DNA of 64,000 bases from JAPSGB01 sp963775185 (GTDB lineage Bacteria > Myxococcota_A > Polyangia > Polyangiales > Polyangiaceae). Where the stretch lies: assembly GCA_963775185.1 (NCBI GenBank), contig CAVZIE010000006.1, positions 124,001 to 188,000 on the forward strand, read 5' to 3'. Made by a program: the position numbers and the translations under genes. This document shows positions 22,283 through 34,916 of this stretch, piece by piece. A model generated the notes under the pieces. The model was not told where the DNA came from, made no database searches, and was given only the letters and a program-made list of their open reading frames with translations. Position 1 is the first letter of the stretch. The number at the start of each line of letters is the position of its first letter.

Positions 22283-22304
22283 GGTTCCGCGCCGGACCAA
22301 CATC
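22283..22304 (+). repeat. Dispersed palindromic repeat, copy 7 (intergenic)
   Basis: GGTTCCGCGCCGGACCAACA followed by TC, in the glgX-glgB spacer. With copy 6 it makes an inverted pair 55 bases apart, comparable to REPIN doublets. Confidence 0.85.
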
Positions 22305-22371
22305 ACCCTCGAAAGCGGGATGCGCAAGCGCGTCGCAGCCGGAAGCGTGAAATTTCCGCGCAATCGTGCGG

Positions 22372-24483
22372 TCAAGAGCGCTCGTGCTCGAGCAGGACCA
22401 GACCGTGCGGCGGCACATTGGCGGTGGTGGTGCGCGGCTGGCGCTTGGGCGGCTGGGCGGTGTTGACCAGCTCTCGCCAGGTGCCGCGCTCGGGCATGTC
22501 GGGCAACCGGAAGTGGCGGGCACGGTTGCCGGCGTTCATGATCATGAAGAGCGTCTGACCCTTGTTCGGCCGGCCCCGCTCGTCGACCTCGTCGGAAGCG
22601 TCGCCGTGGATGAGCATGCCGAGCGCGCGGTTCTGCGGGCTGCTCCAGTCCTCCATCGTCATCTCGCGACCGTCGGGCCGCAGCCATTGCACGTCCTTGA
22701 CGCCCTTGTCGTTCACCGGGTCGCCGGCGAAGAAGCGCCGCCGGCGGAACACCGGGTTCTCGCGGCTGATCTGGAACACGCTGCGGGTGAACGCGAGCAG
22801 GTCGCGGTGATGGGCGTCCAGATCCCAGTCGAGCCAGGTGAGCTCGGAGTCCTGGCAGTACGCGTTGTTGTTGCCGCGTTGGCTGCGACCGATCTCGTCG
22901 CCGTGAGCGAGCATGGGGACGCCCTGGGAGAACGCCAGCGTGGCGATGAAGTTCTTCATCGTTCGTTCGCGCACGCGCCGCACGGCGGGGTTGTCGGTCT
23001 CGCCCTCCGCGCCCCAGTTGCGGCTCCAGTTGTCGTCGGCGCCGTCGCGGTTCTCCTCGCCGTTCTTCTCGTTGTGCTTGCCCTCGTAGCTGACGAGGTC
23101 GGCCAGCGTGAAGCCGTCGTGGCACGTGACGAAGTTGACGCTCGCGTAGGGGCCGCGGTCGCTGCCCTGGAAGATGTCGCTCGACCCGGAGAGCCGCGAC
23201 GCGAGCTCGGGCACCTGGCCATCATCGCCGCGCCAGAAGCGGCGGATGGTGTCGCGGTAGCGACCGTTCCACTCGGCCCAGTCGGGAGGGAACGCGCCGA
23301 GGCGGTAGCCGCCCGGGCCGAGATCCCACGGTTCGGCGATGAGCTTGACCCGGCACAGCACCGGATCCTGCTGCACCATGGCCAGGAAGCGCGCGAAGCC
23401 GTCGAACTCGTGCTCGTCGCGGGCCAGCACCGGCGCCAGGTCGAAGCGGAATCCGTCGACGTGCATCTCGGTCACCCAGTAGCGCAGGCTGTCGAGCACG
23501 AGCTGCAGCGCGCGCGGGTGACGCACGTTGAGTGTGTTACCGCAGCCGGTGAAGTCCACGTAGTGCCGCGCGTCGTGAGGAACGAGGCGGTAGTAGGCGG
23601 CGTTGTCGAAGCCGCGCAAGCTGAGCGACGGACCCAGGTGGTTGCCCTCGCCAGTGTGGTTGTAGACGACGTCCAGGATCACCTCGAGGCCCACGCGGTG
23701 GAAGGCCTTGACCATGGTCTTGAACTCGTCCACCTGCTGGCCGCGCGCGGCCGTCGCGTAGCGCGGGTCCGGCGCGAAGAAGCCGATGGTGGAGTAGCCC
23801 CAGTAGTTGACGAGCCCGACGTCGCGGAGCCGCCGGTCGGTGACGAAATGCTGGATCGGGAGCAGCTCCACGGCCGTCACGCCGAGGTCGAGCAGGTGGT
23901 CGAGGATCGCGTCGGAGGCCAGGCCCAGGTACGTGCCGCGGAGCTTCTCCGGCACGTCGGGGTGCCGCGCGGTCATGCCCTTGACGTGGCACTCGTAGAT
24001 CACGGTGCGGCTCCACGGCGTCTGGGGCGGGCGGTCGTCGCCCCAGGTGAAGGCCGTGTCCACGACCACGCTCTTCGGGATGTGCGGTGCGCTGTCCGTG
24101 TCGCTCGGCGCGAGATCCTCCGCGGGGTCGCCGATCACGTACGGGAAGACGGCGTCGCTCCAGTCGATGGCGCCGCTGATCGCCTTCGCGTAGGGATCGA
24201 GGAGCAACTTCGCCGGGTTGAAGCGATGCCCGTGCTCGGGCGCGTACGGCCCGCGAACGCGGTAGCCGTAGAGCTGTCCGGGACGCGCGTCGGGGAGGTA
24301 CGCGTGCCAGATCCCGCTGTGCCGATCCTTCAGCGACACGCACAGCGTCTCCCGCGACTGCTCGGTGTCGTCGAACAGGCACAGCTCGACGGCCGTGGCG
24401 TGCTGGGAGAACACGGCGAAGTTGACGCCCTCGCCGTCGAACGTCGCGCCGAGAGGGTAGTGGCTTCCGGGCCAGATCCGCAT
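22372..24483 (-). CDS. glgX: Glycogen debranching enzyme (isoamylase type)
   Basis: A 703-residue cytoplasmic GH13_11 enzyme that hydrolyses alpha-1,6 branches of glycogen or limit dextrin. The CBM48 domain (PLGATFDGEGVNFAVFSQHA) is at the N-terminus. Barrel motifs include DVVYNHTGEGNHLGP, the nucleophile in VDGFRFDLAPVL, the acid/base in KLIAEPWDLG and NFVTCHDGFTL. The signature NNNAYCQDSELTWLDW is typical of GlgX/TreX. ATG 24483 begins RIWPGSHYPLGAT, the standard GlgX start. It follows the treS-mak gene by eight bases and is followed by a 190-base spacer carrying the inverted repeat pair before glgB. Confidence 0.95.
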   Translation of the reverse strand: MRIWPGSHYPLGATFDGEGVNFAVFSQHATAVELCLFDDTEQSRETLCVSLKDRHSGIWHAYLPDARPGQLYGYRVRGPYAPEHGHRFNPAKLLLDPYAKAISGAIDWSDAVFPYVIGDPAEDLAPSDTDSAPHIPKSVVVDTAFTWGDDRPPQTPWSRTVIYECHVKGMTARHPDVPEKLRGTYLGLASDAILDHLLDLGVTAVELLPIQHFVTDRRLRDVGLVNYWGYSTIGFFAPDPRYATAARGQQVDEFKTMVKAFHRVGLEVILDVVYNHTGEGNHLGPSLSLRGFDNAAYYRLVPHDARHYVDFTGCGNTLNVRHPRALQLVLDSLRYWVTEMHVDGFRFDLAPVLARDEHEFDGFARFLAMVQQDPVLCRVKLIAEPWDLGPGGYRLGAFPPDWAEWNGRYRDTIRRFWRGDDGQVPELASRLSGSSDIFQGSDRGPYASVNFVTCHDGFTLADLVSYEGKHNEKNGEENRDGADDNWSRNWGAEGETDNPAVRRVRERTMKNFIATLAFSQGVPMLAHGDEIGRSQRGNNNAYCQDSELTWLDWDLDAHHRDLLAFTRSVFQISRENPVFRRRRFFAGDPVNDKGVKDVQWLRPDGREMTMEDWSSPQNRALGMLIHGDASDEVDERGRPNKGQTLFMIMNAGNRARHFRLPDMPERGTWRELVNTAQPPKRQPRTTTANVPPHGLVLLEHERS

Positions 24484-24491
24484 CTTCGAGC

Positions 24492-27782
<3,291 letters not shown>

Positions 27783-27783
27783 T

Positions 27784-29757
27784 TCACGCGCGTACGAGCA
27801 ATATGTGGGCGACCTGATCTGCCGGGTCGAGACGGACGTAGTTGTCGGCACCGTGCCACACGTAGCGATGACCGGTCAGCAGATCCTCCACCTCGAACGG
27901 AGCGCCCGGCTCGAGCCCGAGGCGCTCGACGGGCACGTGGATCGTCGTGTCGTGCGGCGCGTGCGGATCGAGGTTGACCACGACGATCAGGCGACTGTCC
28001 CCGGTCTGCTTCGAGTACGCAAGGATGTCGTCCGACTCGCACTCGAGGAACACGACGTTGGTCAACTCGCGCAGCGCGGCGTTCTCGCGACGGATGCGGT
28101 TCAGCTCTGCGATGTCCGCCTTGATGTTGCCCGCCGCGTCCCAGTCGCGGAAGCGGACCTGGTACTTTTCCGAGTCGAGATACTCCTCGCTCCCGGGTCG
28201 CACGGGCGTGTTCTCGCACAGCTCGTAGCCGCTGTAGATGCCCCAGGTCGGCGAGAGCGTAGCGGCGAGCACGGCGCGAATGCGGAACGCCGGACGACCG
28301 CCGGTCTGCAGGTACTCGTGGAGGATGTCCGGCGTGTTCGCGAAGAAGTTGGGACGGTAGTACTCGGCCATCGCGGGCGCGGTCAGCTCCGTCAGGTACT
28401 CGATCAGCTCCGCCTTGGAGTTCTTCCAGGTGAAGTACGTGTAGGACTGGGAGAAACCGAATTTCGCCAGGCCGGACATGCGCTTCGGGCGCGTGAACGC
28501 CTCCGCGAGGAAGATCGCCTCCGGGTGCTCGCGCTGCACCTCCGCGATCACCCACTGCCAGAACGCGAGCGGCTTGGTGTGCGGATTGTCTACGCGGAAC
28601 ACGCTGACGCCGTGCTCGATCCAGAACAGGAACACGTCGCGGCACGCCGCCCACAGGCCCTCACGATCCTTGCACCAGAAGTCGAGCGGGTAGATGTCCT
28701 CGTACTTCTTCGGCGGGTTCTCGGCGTAGCGGATCGAACCGTCCGGCCTGATGAAGAACCACTCCGGATGCTGGCGCACCCAGGGATGATCCGGCGAGCA
28801 CTGCAACGCGTAGTCGAGCGCGATCGAAAGCCCGTGATCCCGCGCCGCACCGACGAGATGATCGAAGTCCTCGAGCGTCCCGAGATCCGGGTGTATGGCG
28901 GTGTGGCCGCCCTCTTCCGAACCGATCGCCCACGGGCTGCCGACGTCATCGGCCTGCGCCACGTTGGCGTTGTTACGGCCCTTCCGGTGCGTGTGCCCGA
29001 TCGGGTGCACCGGCGGCAGGTACACCACGTCGAAGCCGAGCGCGGCGAGCTCCGGCAGCCGGCGCTCCGTATCCTTGAACGTGCCGTGCACGCCGGGCTT
29101 CGTCGCCTGGGAGCGCGGAAACAGCTCGTACCACGCGCCGCACGTGGCGAGCGGTCGGTCGACGACGGCCTCGAGCACCCAGTCGTAGCGCGTCGCCTCC
29201 GCCGGATCGATCGGCCCCGGCACGCACGCCAGTGCCTCCGGCGAGAGCGCGACGCGCAACCGCTGCTCGAGATCCGCGCCGGTGTCGGACAGCGTGCGCA
29301 CGAGCGCCGACGCCGTCGCCGCGTCGTCGCCGCGCAGCCGCTCGGCGGCGCGCGCCAGCAACGCCGCGCCCTCGGAGAGCTCGCCCCGCACGTCCTGGCC
29401 GACCTCGAGCCGCTTCTGCAGGTCGTCCCGCCAGGTGCGGAAGCGCGCGGGCCACGCCTCCACCGTGTATTCCCAGCGGCCGATCCGATCGACGACGAAC
29501 GTCGCGTGCCAGCGGTCCGGGTTGAAATCGTAGGCGAGCGGCAGCGAGCGCCAGCTCGACTCGTCCGCGGCGCGATACAGCACGCGCGCCGCGATCTGGT
29601 CGTGGCCGTCCTTGTAGATGTCCGCACCGACGTGCACAGTCGTCCCGAGGGTGCGCTTGATCGGATGCCGGCCGCCGTCGATCTCGGGGCCAACGTTCTC
29701 GATCACGAGTCGCGGCAGACGCCGTCCTATCGTGCTGATGACCGCCTCCATGCCCAC
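27784..29757 (-). CDS. glgE: Alpha-1,4-glucan:maltose-1-phosphate maltosyltransferase
   Basis: A 657-residue GH13_3 enzyme that adds maltosyl units from maltose-1-phosphate to the non-reducing end of alpha-1,4-glucan. Family marks are the N-terminal PRLVIENVGPEIDGGRHPIK, YLPPVHPIGHTHRKGRNN, the nucleophile Asp in VFRVDNPHTKPL, the acid/base Glu in FLAEAFTRPKRM, and SPTWGIYSGYELCEN. Length matches the Streptomyces and Mycobacterium enzymes. It is the first gene of the minus-strand operon glgE, treS-mak, glgX, glgB; the promoter should lie in 29758-29823, where I see no clear -35/-10. Start ATG 29757, or 29751 two codons later. Confidence 0.97.
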   Translation of the reverse strand: MGMEAVISTIGRRLPRLVIENVGPEIDGGRHPIKRTLGTTVHVGADIYKDGHDQIAARVLYRAADESSWRSLPLAYDFNPDRWHATFVVDRIGRWEYTVEAWPARFRTWRDDLQKRLEVGQDVRGELSEGAALLARAAERLRGDDAATASALVRTLSDTGADLEQRLRVALSPEALACVPGPIDPAEATRYDWVLEAVVDRPLATCGAWYELFPRSQATKPGVHGTFKDTERRLPELAALGFDVVYLPPVHPIGHTHRKGRNNANVAQADDVGSPWAIGSEEGGHTAIHPDLGTLEDFDHLVGAARDHGLSIALDYALQCSPDHPWVRQHPEWFFIRPDGSIRYAENPPKKYEDIYPLDFWCKDREGLWAACRDVFLFWIEHGVSVFRVDNPHTKPLAFWQWVIAEVQREHPEAIFLAEAFTRPKRMSGLAKFGFSQSYTYFTWKNSKAELIEYLTELTAPAMAEYYRPNFFANTPDILHEYLQTGGRPAFRIRAVLAATLSPTWGIYSGYELCENTPVRPGSEEYLDSEKYQVRFRDWDAAGNIKADIAELNRIRRENAALRELTNVVFLECESDDILAYSKQTGDSRLIVVVNLDPHAPHDTTIHVPVERLGLEPGAPFEVEDLLTGHRYVWHGADNYVRLDPADQVAHILLVRA

Positions 29758-29823
29758 GCCGCGCGGAGGTTTCGAGAAAATGCGCGTTGGGCCCGGGCAG
29801 TGTTGTCGCCCGCGCGGAGAGCG

Positions 29824-30861
29824 TCAAGCCTTCGACGGTGCAACAAGCAGGCGTTGCGCTCGACGCATGAACAGGGGAGACAGCAGCGCTTGCACCAACG
29901 TCGTGGCGCCGGCCCAGCTCAACGTCGTCGCGACGATCGCCGCCGCCGCGTGCGGCCCGGTGCCCGGTGCGTAGCCGACGAGCAGCTGCAGCGCGAGCAC
30001 GTCGCGCGTACCGATGCCTTGCGGCGTAATCGGCAACGTGACCACGAGCATCAGGACCGGCATCAAGGCCAGCGCATCGGTGAAGGGGATCCGTACGCCG
30101 AAGAAGAAGAACGGCAACCACGCTCCGAGAAACTGCACCGCGACGTGGGGGAGGCGATATGCCACGGCCAGCAGATGGCCGCGCACGCCGAGCTCCATGA
30201 GCGGCGCGACGGCCTCCCGATGCCGCAGGAACGACGGCCGCAGGTACACCACACCCAGGTACGCGAACCCCCCGACGACGAGCGCGATCACCACCGGGGC
30301 CAGCCACGGCACGCGTCCGTGGTTGAACGGCAGCGCGCCGATCCCCATCACGACGAGGCACGCGAAAGTCGTCGCGTACACCGCCAGTGTCGCGCCGGCG
30401 ACCCGCCAGAGCGGCGCGCGGTACTTCTTCGACAGGAAATACGTGAACCACGCTTGCCCCACGTGGTGGTTGAGCAACGCCGGCAGGTACGAGGCGCCGC
30501 GCACGATGAAGACCTCGCGAAAGCGCACCGGGCACACGGTTTCCCGGTAGATCCAGGTGGTCGCGAACGAATCCGCCGTGAGCAGCGCGGCGTTGAACGC
30601 CAGCGTGAACGCCAGGAAAGCGATGTAGTGCGTGTGCGCGAGGGTCGTCAGCAGCGTGCGCGGGTCGAGCCGCGACAGGACGTACGCCACGAGCGCCACC
30701 GCGATGCCGATCGACGCGATCTTGCGCCACAGCGGCGTGTCCGCCGGCGCGGTGGCCTCCGTCACGAGCTCGCTCGCAAGGCGGTGGCGGGTCGTCCAAG
30801 CATCTGACGCATCGCGGCGAAGGGGCCGGAGCATAGCAGTCTGGACCGGGGTCGGCGCCAT
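29824..30861 (-). CDS. Lysylphosphatidylglycerol synthase-type TM (UPF0104) protein
   Basis: A 345-residue integral membrane protein with about eight TM helices. The pattern ASIGIAVALVAYVLSRLDP, RGASYLPALLNHHVGQAWFT and TLPITPQGIGTRDVLAL follows the flippase/TM domain family of MprF (PF03706-like). Bacterial stand-alone members are often linked to lipid or glycan transport, but no specific role can be given. Starts at 30861 (MAPTPVQTAML) or 30834 (MLRPLRRD) are both possible; neither has a clear ribosome site. It lies upstream of the glgE operon with a 66-base gap, so it may be cotranscribed with it. Confidence 0.78.
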   Translation of the reverse strand: MAPTPVQTAMLRPLRRDASDAWTTRHRLASELVTEATAPADTPLWRKIASIGIAVALVAYVLSRLDPRTLLTTLAHTHYIAFLAFTLAFNAALLTADSFATTWIYRETVCPVRFREVFIVRGASYLPALLNHHVGQAWFTYFLSKKYRAPLWRVAGATLAVYATTFACLVVMGIGALPFNHGRVPWLAPVVIALVVGGFAYLGVVYLRPSFLRHREAVAPLMELGVRGHLLAVAYRLPHVAVQFLGAWLPFFFFGVRIPFTDALALMPVLMLVVTLPITPQGIGTRDVLALQLLVGYAPGTGPHAAAAIVATTLSWAGATTLVQALLSPLFMRRAQRLLVAPSKA

Positions 30862-30928
30862 GACAGCTTGACGGGGCGCCCTTCGGGCAAGCGGGCGAGC
30901 GTGACAGAATGTCAGCGTTGTTGGTTCT

Positions 30929-30949
30929 GGATGCCGGGCCGGCGCGGAA
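30929..30949 (-). repeat. Dispersed palindromic repeat, copy 8 (intergenic)
   Basis: GGATGCCGGGCCGGCGCGGA followed by A. It lies in the divergent spacer, 40 bases before the start of the GspC-like gene. Confidence 0.8.
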
Positions 30950-30988
30950 AAGCCGCGTGGCACGCTTCTCGCTCCGGGCAGTCCGCGC

Positions 30989-32014
30989 ATGGACGTCGAC
31001 GTCTGGGTACGACGAGCCGCGATCGCGGCGGTGCCGGCGCTCGCCCTCGCGGTGTGGCTGCTGCGCAAGCCGCCGCCGGCACCCGACGCTGCCGCACCCG
31101 TGACCGCGCGGTCCGCCGCGCCGGCGACGCCCCGGCCAGCCGCGCCGCTCCAGAACGGCGAGCGCGCGCTCGCCCAGCGCGACGCGCCGCCGCCGCCCAC
31201 ACCGCCGGCGGCGTCGCCGCCACCGCCGGCGTCGCGGCCGCCGCCGGCCCACGCGGCCGTCGATCTGCCGCTCGCGGGCGCCGGACCGGAGCTGCCGCTG
31301 CCGCGCGGTTCCGCGCCGCACCGGCATCCCCTTCATGCGTCCACGCATGCCCATCACGAGCCCGCGTCGTTGTGCGGCGGGCTCGAGGTCCGGCTCATCA
31401 CCGCCAGCGACGACCCGGCGTGGTCGTTCGCCTCGATCGCGACGGACGACGACTCGGACGCGCACCTGCGTCGGGTCGGCGACCGCGTCGGCAACTGGCG
31501 CGTGACCAGCATCGACTGGGACCGCGTGTGGGTGCAATCGGGCGGAACACGCTGCGCGGTCGGCATGCACGTCGGGGCGCGCGAAGCGCAAGCGGAACTG
31601 CACGGCAAGCACGACGAGCTCCTCGTCCCGGCCGACGACGCGCCGGCGTGGAGCGTGCCGGAAGCGATCGCGGCGGCCATCGACAAGCAATCCGAGACCG
31701 AGATTGAGATCGGGCGCGCCGCGGTCGAGCAGATCTACGCCCACGCCGCGGAGCTGCTCAGCGGCGTGCAGCTACGGCCGGTCAAGCGCGACGAGACCGT
31801 GGTCGGCATCGAGCTGGCGACGGTGCCGGCAGACTCGCTGTTCGATCGCCTGGGCATCGAGCGAGGCGACATCGTGCTGGCGCTGAACGACGCACCCTGC
31901 ACCACGCTGCGCGGAACGCTCGACGCGCTGGGCCAGGTGCGGGACAAGGACTCGCTCGTCGCGCGCCTCGAGCGCGACGGACAGGCGTTCGAACTATCGG
32001 TGCGGGTCCGCTGA
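30989..32014 (+). CDS. GspC-like protein with C-terminal PDZ domain
   Basis: A 341-residue inner-membrane-anchored periplasmic protein. A short cytoplasmic N-terminus and one TM helix (about 8-24) are followed by a 95-residue Pro/Ala linker. Next comes a small beta domain (about 127-195, LEVRLITASDDPAWSFASI, RRVGDRVGNWRVTSIDWDRV) with the layout of the GspC homology region. A C-terminal PDZ (about 245-341, GVQLRPVKRDETVVGIELA, RLGIERGDIVLALNDAPC) completes the type II secretion GspC architecture. No other gsp gene is in the window, so it is an orphan or the cluster is elsewhere. A dispersed repeat is translated in the linker as GSAPHRHP. It ends exactly next to the convergent lipoprotein stop. 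Confidence 0.75.
   Translation: MDVDVWVRRAAIAAVPALALAVWLLRKPPPAPDAAAPVTARSAAPATPRPAAPLQNGERALAQRDAPPPPTPPAASPPPPASRPPPAHAAVDLPLAGAGPELPLPRGSAPHRHPLHASTHAHHEPASLCGGLEVRLITASDDPAWSFASIATDDDSDAHLRRVGDRVGNWRVTSIDWDRVWVQSGGTRCAVGMHVGAREAQAELHGKHDELLVPADDAPAWSVPEAIAAAIDKQSETEIEIGRAAVEQIYAHAAELLSGVQLRPVKRDETVVGIELATVPADSLFDRLGIERGDIVLALNDAPCTTLRGTLDALGQVRDKDSLVARLERDGQAFELSVRVR
31307..31330 (+). repeat. Dispersed palindromic repeat, copy 9 (in CDS)
   Basis: GGTTCCGCGCCGCACCGGCA followed by TCCC. It is translated as GSAPHRHP in the linker of the GspC-like protein. Confidence 0.85.
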
Positions 32015-33154
32015 CTACTTGGTCGGGACCTTCGTCCCGAACGCCTCGACACCGTCGATCTCGTCCTGGGTCATGGTCATGGCCTGGAGCGTGCCCTTGG
32101 TCGGGCCGCCGTCGTTGCCGTTGATCTGGACCACGTCGACGGCAATGCTGCCCGTGGCGACGAAGCGGCCCGGCTCCGTCGGCGACTCGGTGAACTTGCC
32201 GGTGATGACCGAGCCATGGGTCGTCACCTTGGTGGCGCCGATCAGCAGATCGATGTTGAACGGCGCGGTCCCGAACGAGATCGTGCCGTTCGCCTCGTCG
32301 CGGGCGAAGCCGACCACGCGGAAGACGAAGCCCGTGCCCGGATTCGGATCCGGAATGAAATCCGGGAACTCGGTGAGCTTGTTCTGGTGCTCCGATTGCT
32401 TGACGCACGAAGCGAGCGCCGGGTTGAGCAGCTGGCAGATCGGCGTGGCCTCCGGACAGCTCGAAGGGCAACCCGGGCGGGTGTTGAGGACGTCGCGACG
32501 AACGGCTTCCGTGAACACGCCGTGCCACTCCCCGGTGACCGGGTCGACGTCCAGGTACGAGTACGTCCTGATCTGCTGCGCCAGGAAATCGACGTTGATC
32601 AAGAAGTAGTAATAGCCGCTCGGCAAGCTCGTGGGGCCGCCGCCCTTGAGCGGATAGGTGAACGGGAGGCGGATCCGCGGCACCGTGACGTTGCCGGCCG
32701 TGTCCGACAGCCCCGGCTCGATCAGCAGCATGTACGGAACGGTCACGTTGAGCGACACGCCCGGCGTGATCGTGAGGGCCGTGTGCTTCGCGTCGAGCTC
32801 GAACGTGCCGCCGTAGCTGCGCGTCTCGTCGTCCGGATGCGCGCCGTCGTAGGCGATGACGGTGCTGTCCTTGAACGCCTGCAGCTGCGGCGGGCTCTGC
32901 TCGTCGAGCAGGTTTCCCTCGTAGTCGATGGCGTTGTCGACATCGAGCGAGATCACCTTGATGCGGATCGTGCCGGGCTCGACCGGCTCCGAGAAGCGCA
33001 CGACCAGTGGTTGGGTGGAATCCACGGTCATGGCGCCGTTGACGTCGTTGTCGAGCGTCACGCTCGGCGCGGGATCGAACGTCTCGCACGACGCGCCGAA
33101 CGACAGCGCGAACACCGCAAAGATGATGATGAACAGCCGGGGCAGCCTGGACAT
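32015..33154 (-). CDS. Lipoprotein with bacterial Ig-like (Big_5-type) domain
   Basis: A 379-residue exported lipoprotein. The signal peptide RLFIIIFAVFALSFGASC ends in lipobox GASC. Residues about 30-130 (PSVTLDNDVNGAMTVDST, VVRFSEPVEPGTIRIKV) have the pattern of Big_5 Ig-like domains, which occur in cell-surface proteins. Two Cys pairs lie in the middle (CPSSCPEATPIC). The rest is beta-rich without a recognised family. It is eight bases downstream of the outer-membrane protein gene on the same strand, so the two are probably cotranscribed and may work together at the outer membrane. That link is inference. Confidence 0.75.
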   Translation of the reverse strand: MSRLPRLFIIIFAVFALSFGASCETFDPAPSVTLDNDVNGAMTVDSTQPLVVRFSEPVEPGTIRIKVISLDVDNAIDYEGNLLDEQSPPQLQAFKDSTVIAYDGAHPDDETRSYGGTFELDAKHTALTITPGVSLNVTVPYMLLIEPGLSDTAGNVTVPRIRLPFTYPLKGGGPTSLPSGYYYFLINVDFLAQQIRTYSYLDVDPVTGEWHGVFTEAVRRDVLNTRPGCPSSCPEATPICQLLNPALASCVKQSEHQNKLTEFPDFIPDPNPGTGFVFRVVGFARDEANGTISFGTAPFNIDLLIGATKVTTHGSVITGKFTESPTEPGRFVATGSIAVDVVQINGNDGGPTKGTLQAMTMTQDEIDGVEAFGTKVPTK

Positions 33155-33161
33155 GGCAAAC

Positions 33162-34808
33162 TCAGAAGACGAACGTGGTGCGTCCCTGGATCAGGACGCT
33201 GCGTGCCGCTTGGCGGTTCTGGTCGTAGAAGGCGTCACCTGGAAACAGGATCGCACCTTCGAGATCGAAGATGAAGTGCTCGAGGTAGCGCCAGGACAAG
33301 CGCCCATCGAACTCCGCGCCGTAGAAATGACCCGGCTTGCCGCCGTTGTAGTTGACGACGTCGTCGGAGATCTGGGTGCCGTCCTTGAGCTGGAGGCTCC
33401 GCGTGGGGTCGACCACGCCCCAGGGCGTCCACGCCATCAGCACGCCGCCGCGCAACAGCAACTCGGGCTTCGGGCGGAAGTCGAACTGCGGAAAGATCGC
33501 GATGGCGTCGGTGAACCCGCCGTGCGAGTCCACGCGCTCGGCCGGGAACGTTGGAGCGTTGAGCTGCCTGAGCAGGGCGACGCCGGCAGCCGAGGCGCGC
33601 GCGGTCTCGAACGCCAGGATGCGCTCGAACATCAGCAAGCCCACGTTGGAGTCCTGGGAAAAATACAGCTGGGACAGCGTCGTGCCCGGGTCCGGGTTGG
33701 CGTCACCGGACGCGAGATCGCCCTCCAGATACGCGGTCCACTTCGGCTCGTCCCAGCGCACCACGGCACGCGCGCCGTACTGGCTGACGTTCTGGCGCAC
33801 GATCGGGTCGTGGGTGATGAGCGTGAGCGCCTCGGCCACCTCCCGAGTCTTGCCGAAGATGAACACGCCCTCCGCGCCGCCGCTCAGCTTGCCGGCGCGC
33901 GCCATGGCCCGCATGTTCACGATGTTGATGTCGGTGTCGTACTGGTTTTGCCAGCGGTGCGCGTAGAAGCCGTACAACTTCAGGTTCGTCTGGTGCACCG
34001 GATCCGGGTCGAAGAACATCAGCCCACCGCCGGCGTTGTGCACGTCGTCGTGGAACAGGTGCACCTCGTCGGTCACCACGCGGTCGTAGAACATAGCCAT
34101 GAACAGGCCGTGATCCCGCGAGGTGTCCCGCTTGTCCTTCGGCTTCAGCCCCTCCAGCGGCTTGGTCGCGAACAGGATGCGATCGACCGTGTCGCCCGCG
34201 TTGCTGTAGCCGAACCGGTTCGGGCGGCCGTCGCCGTCCGCCACGAGAATCGACGTGCCCTCGATGGTCGGCTGTCGCCCGATGCGCAGCATGCCCACCG
34301 GTGTCATCACCTCGCCGTACGCGCGGCGGAAATGCACCGGCGGCCCGTCCTTCAGGACGTAGCCGTAGCTCTTCGGATCCAGCGGATCGCCGGAGCCCTT
34401 GTAGCCCACGCCGACCGTCGCGTTGTTGGGATTGCGCGCCGCCGCCGCCGTCCCGCTGTTCGACGACGGATCGCCGCCATACGTGCCGTTGTCGCCCCAG
34501 AGCGTGCCGTTCAGCGCGTCCATGCTGAACACGAGCCGGACCTTCTCCTGGTAGTCCACCTGCCCGCCCAGCCGCAGCCGGTGCTCGATCCAGCTCGCCC
34601 GCCGGTTCGTCGTCCCGTTCAGGTTGACCGGGTTCACGTACAGCCAGTTCGCGCGGTACTCCGCGTTCATGCTGAGCCCGTAGTCGCCGAACTCCTGACG
34701 GCTGGGCTTGCCCAGCCCGTCGTCGTCCACCCAGGGCTCTGGATCGGCATGCGCCGCCGACGCCGAGAAGACGAGGACCAGCGCCAGCGCCGCGCTCCAC
34801 CGCACCAT
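33162..34808 (-). CDS. Outer-membrane beta-barrel protein, unknown family
   Basis: A 548-residue exported protein. The signal peptide ends in AHA-DPEPW. Alternating polar and hydrophobic strands run throughout (WIEHRLRLGGQVDYQEKVRLVFSM), and the C-terminus is GRTTFVF, with the terminal Phe that BamA recognises in outer-membrane barrels. Loops are rich in Asp, Asn and Gly. Long insertions mention no known enzyme motif. It could be a porin-like or alginate-export-like barrel, but I cannot assign a substrate. It is first in a two-gene unit with the Ig-like lipoprotein. Confidence 0.78.
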   Translation of the reverse strand: MVRWSAALALVLVFSASAAHADPEPWVDDDGLGKPSRQEFGDYGLSMNAEYRANWLYVNPVNLNGTTNRRASWIEHRLRLGGQVDYQEKVRLVFSMDALNGTLWGDNGTYGGDPSSNSGTAAAARNPNNATVGVGYKGSGDPLDPKSYGYVLKDGPPVHFRRAYGEVMTPVGMLRIGRQPTIEGTSILVADGDGRPNRFGYSNAGDTVDRILFATKPLEGLKPKDKRDTSRDHGLFMAMFYDRVVTDEVHLFHDDVHNAGGGLMFFDPDPVHQTNLKLYGFYAHRWQNQYDTDINIVNMRAMARAGKLSGGAEGVFIFGKTREVAEALTLITHDPIVRQNVSQYGARAVVRWDEPKWTAYLEGDLASGDANPDPGTTLSQLYFSQDSNVGLLMFERILAFETARASAAGVALLRQLNAPTFPAERVDSHGGFTDAIAIFPQFDFRPKPELLLRGGVLMAWTPWGVVDPTRSLQLKDGTQISDDVVNYNGGKPGHFYGAEFDGRLSWRYLEHFIFDLEGAILFPGDAFYDQNRQAARSVLIQGRTTFVF

Positions 34809-34873
34809 GGCCGGCCACGTTACCGGAACGTTTCCGATGGGAGAACAGAAATCCGGCTTGATGACCGGAGGAA

Positions 34874-34903
34874 GGGAATGCCGGCCCGGCGCGGAACCAC
34901 GCC
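34874..34903 (-). repeat. Dispersed palindromic repeat, copy 10 (intergenic)
   Basis: GGGAATGCCGGCCCGGCGCG followed by GAACCACGCC. It lies between the outer-membrane protein start and the end of the alpha/beta hydrolase gene. Confidence 0.85.
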
Positions 34904-34916
34904 AAGCGCGCGCCGC

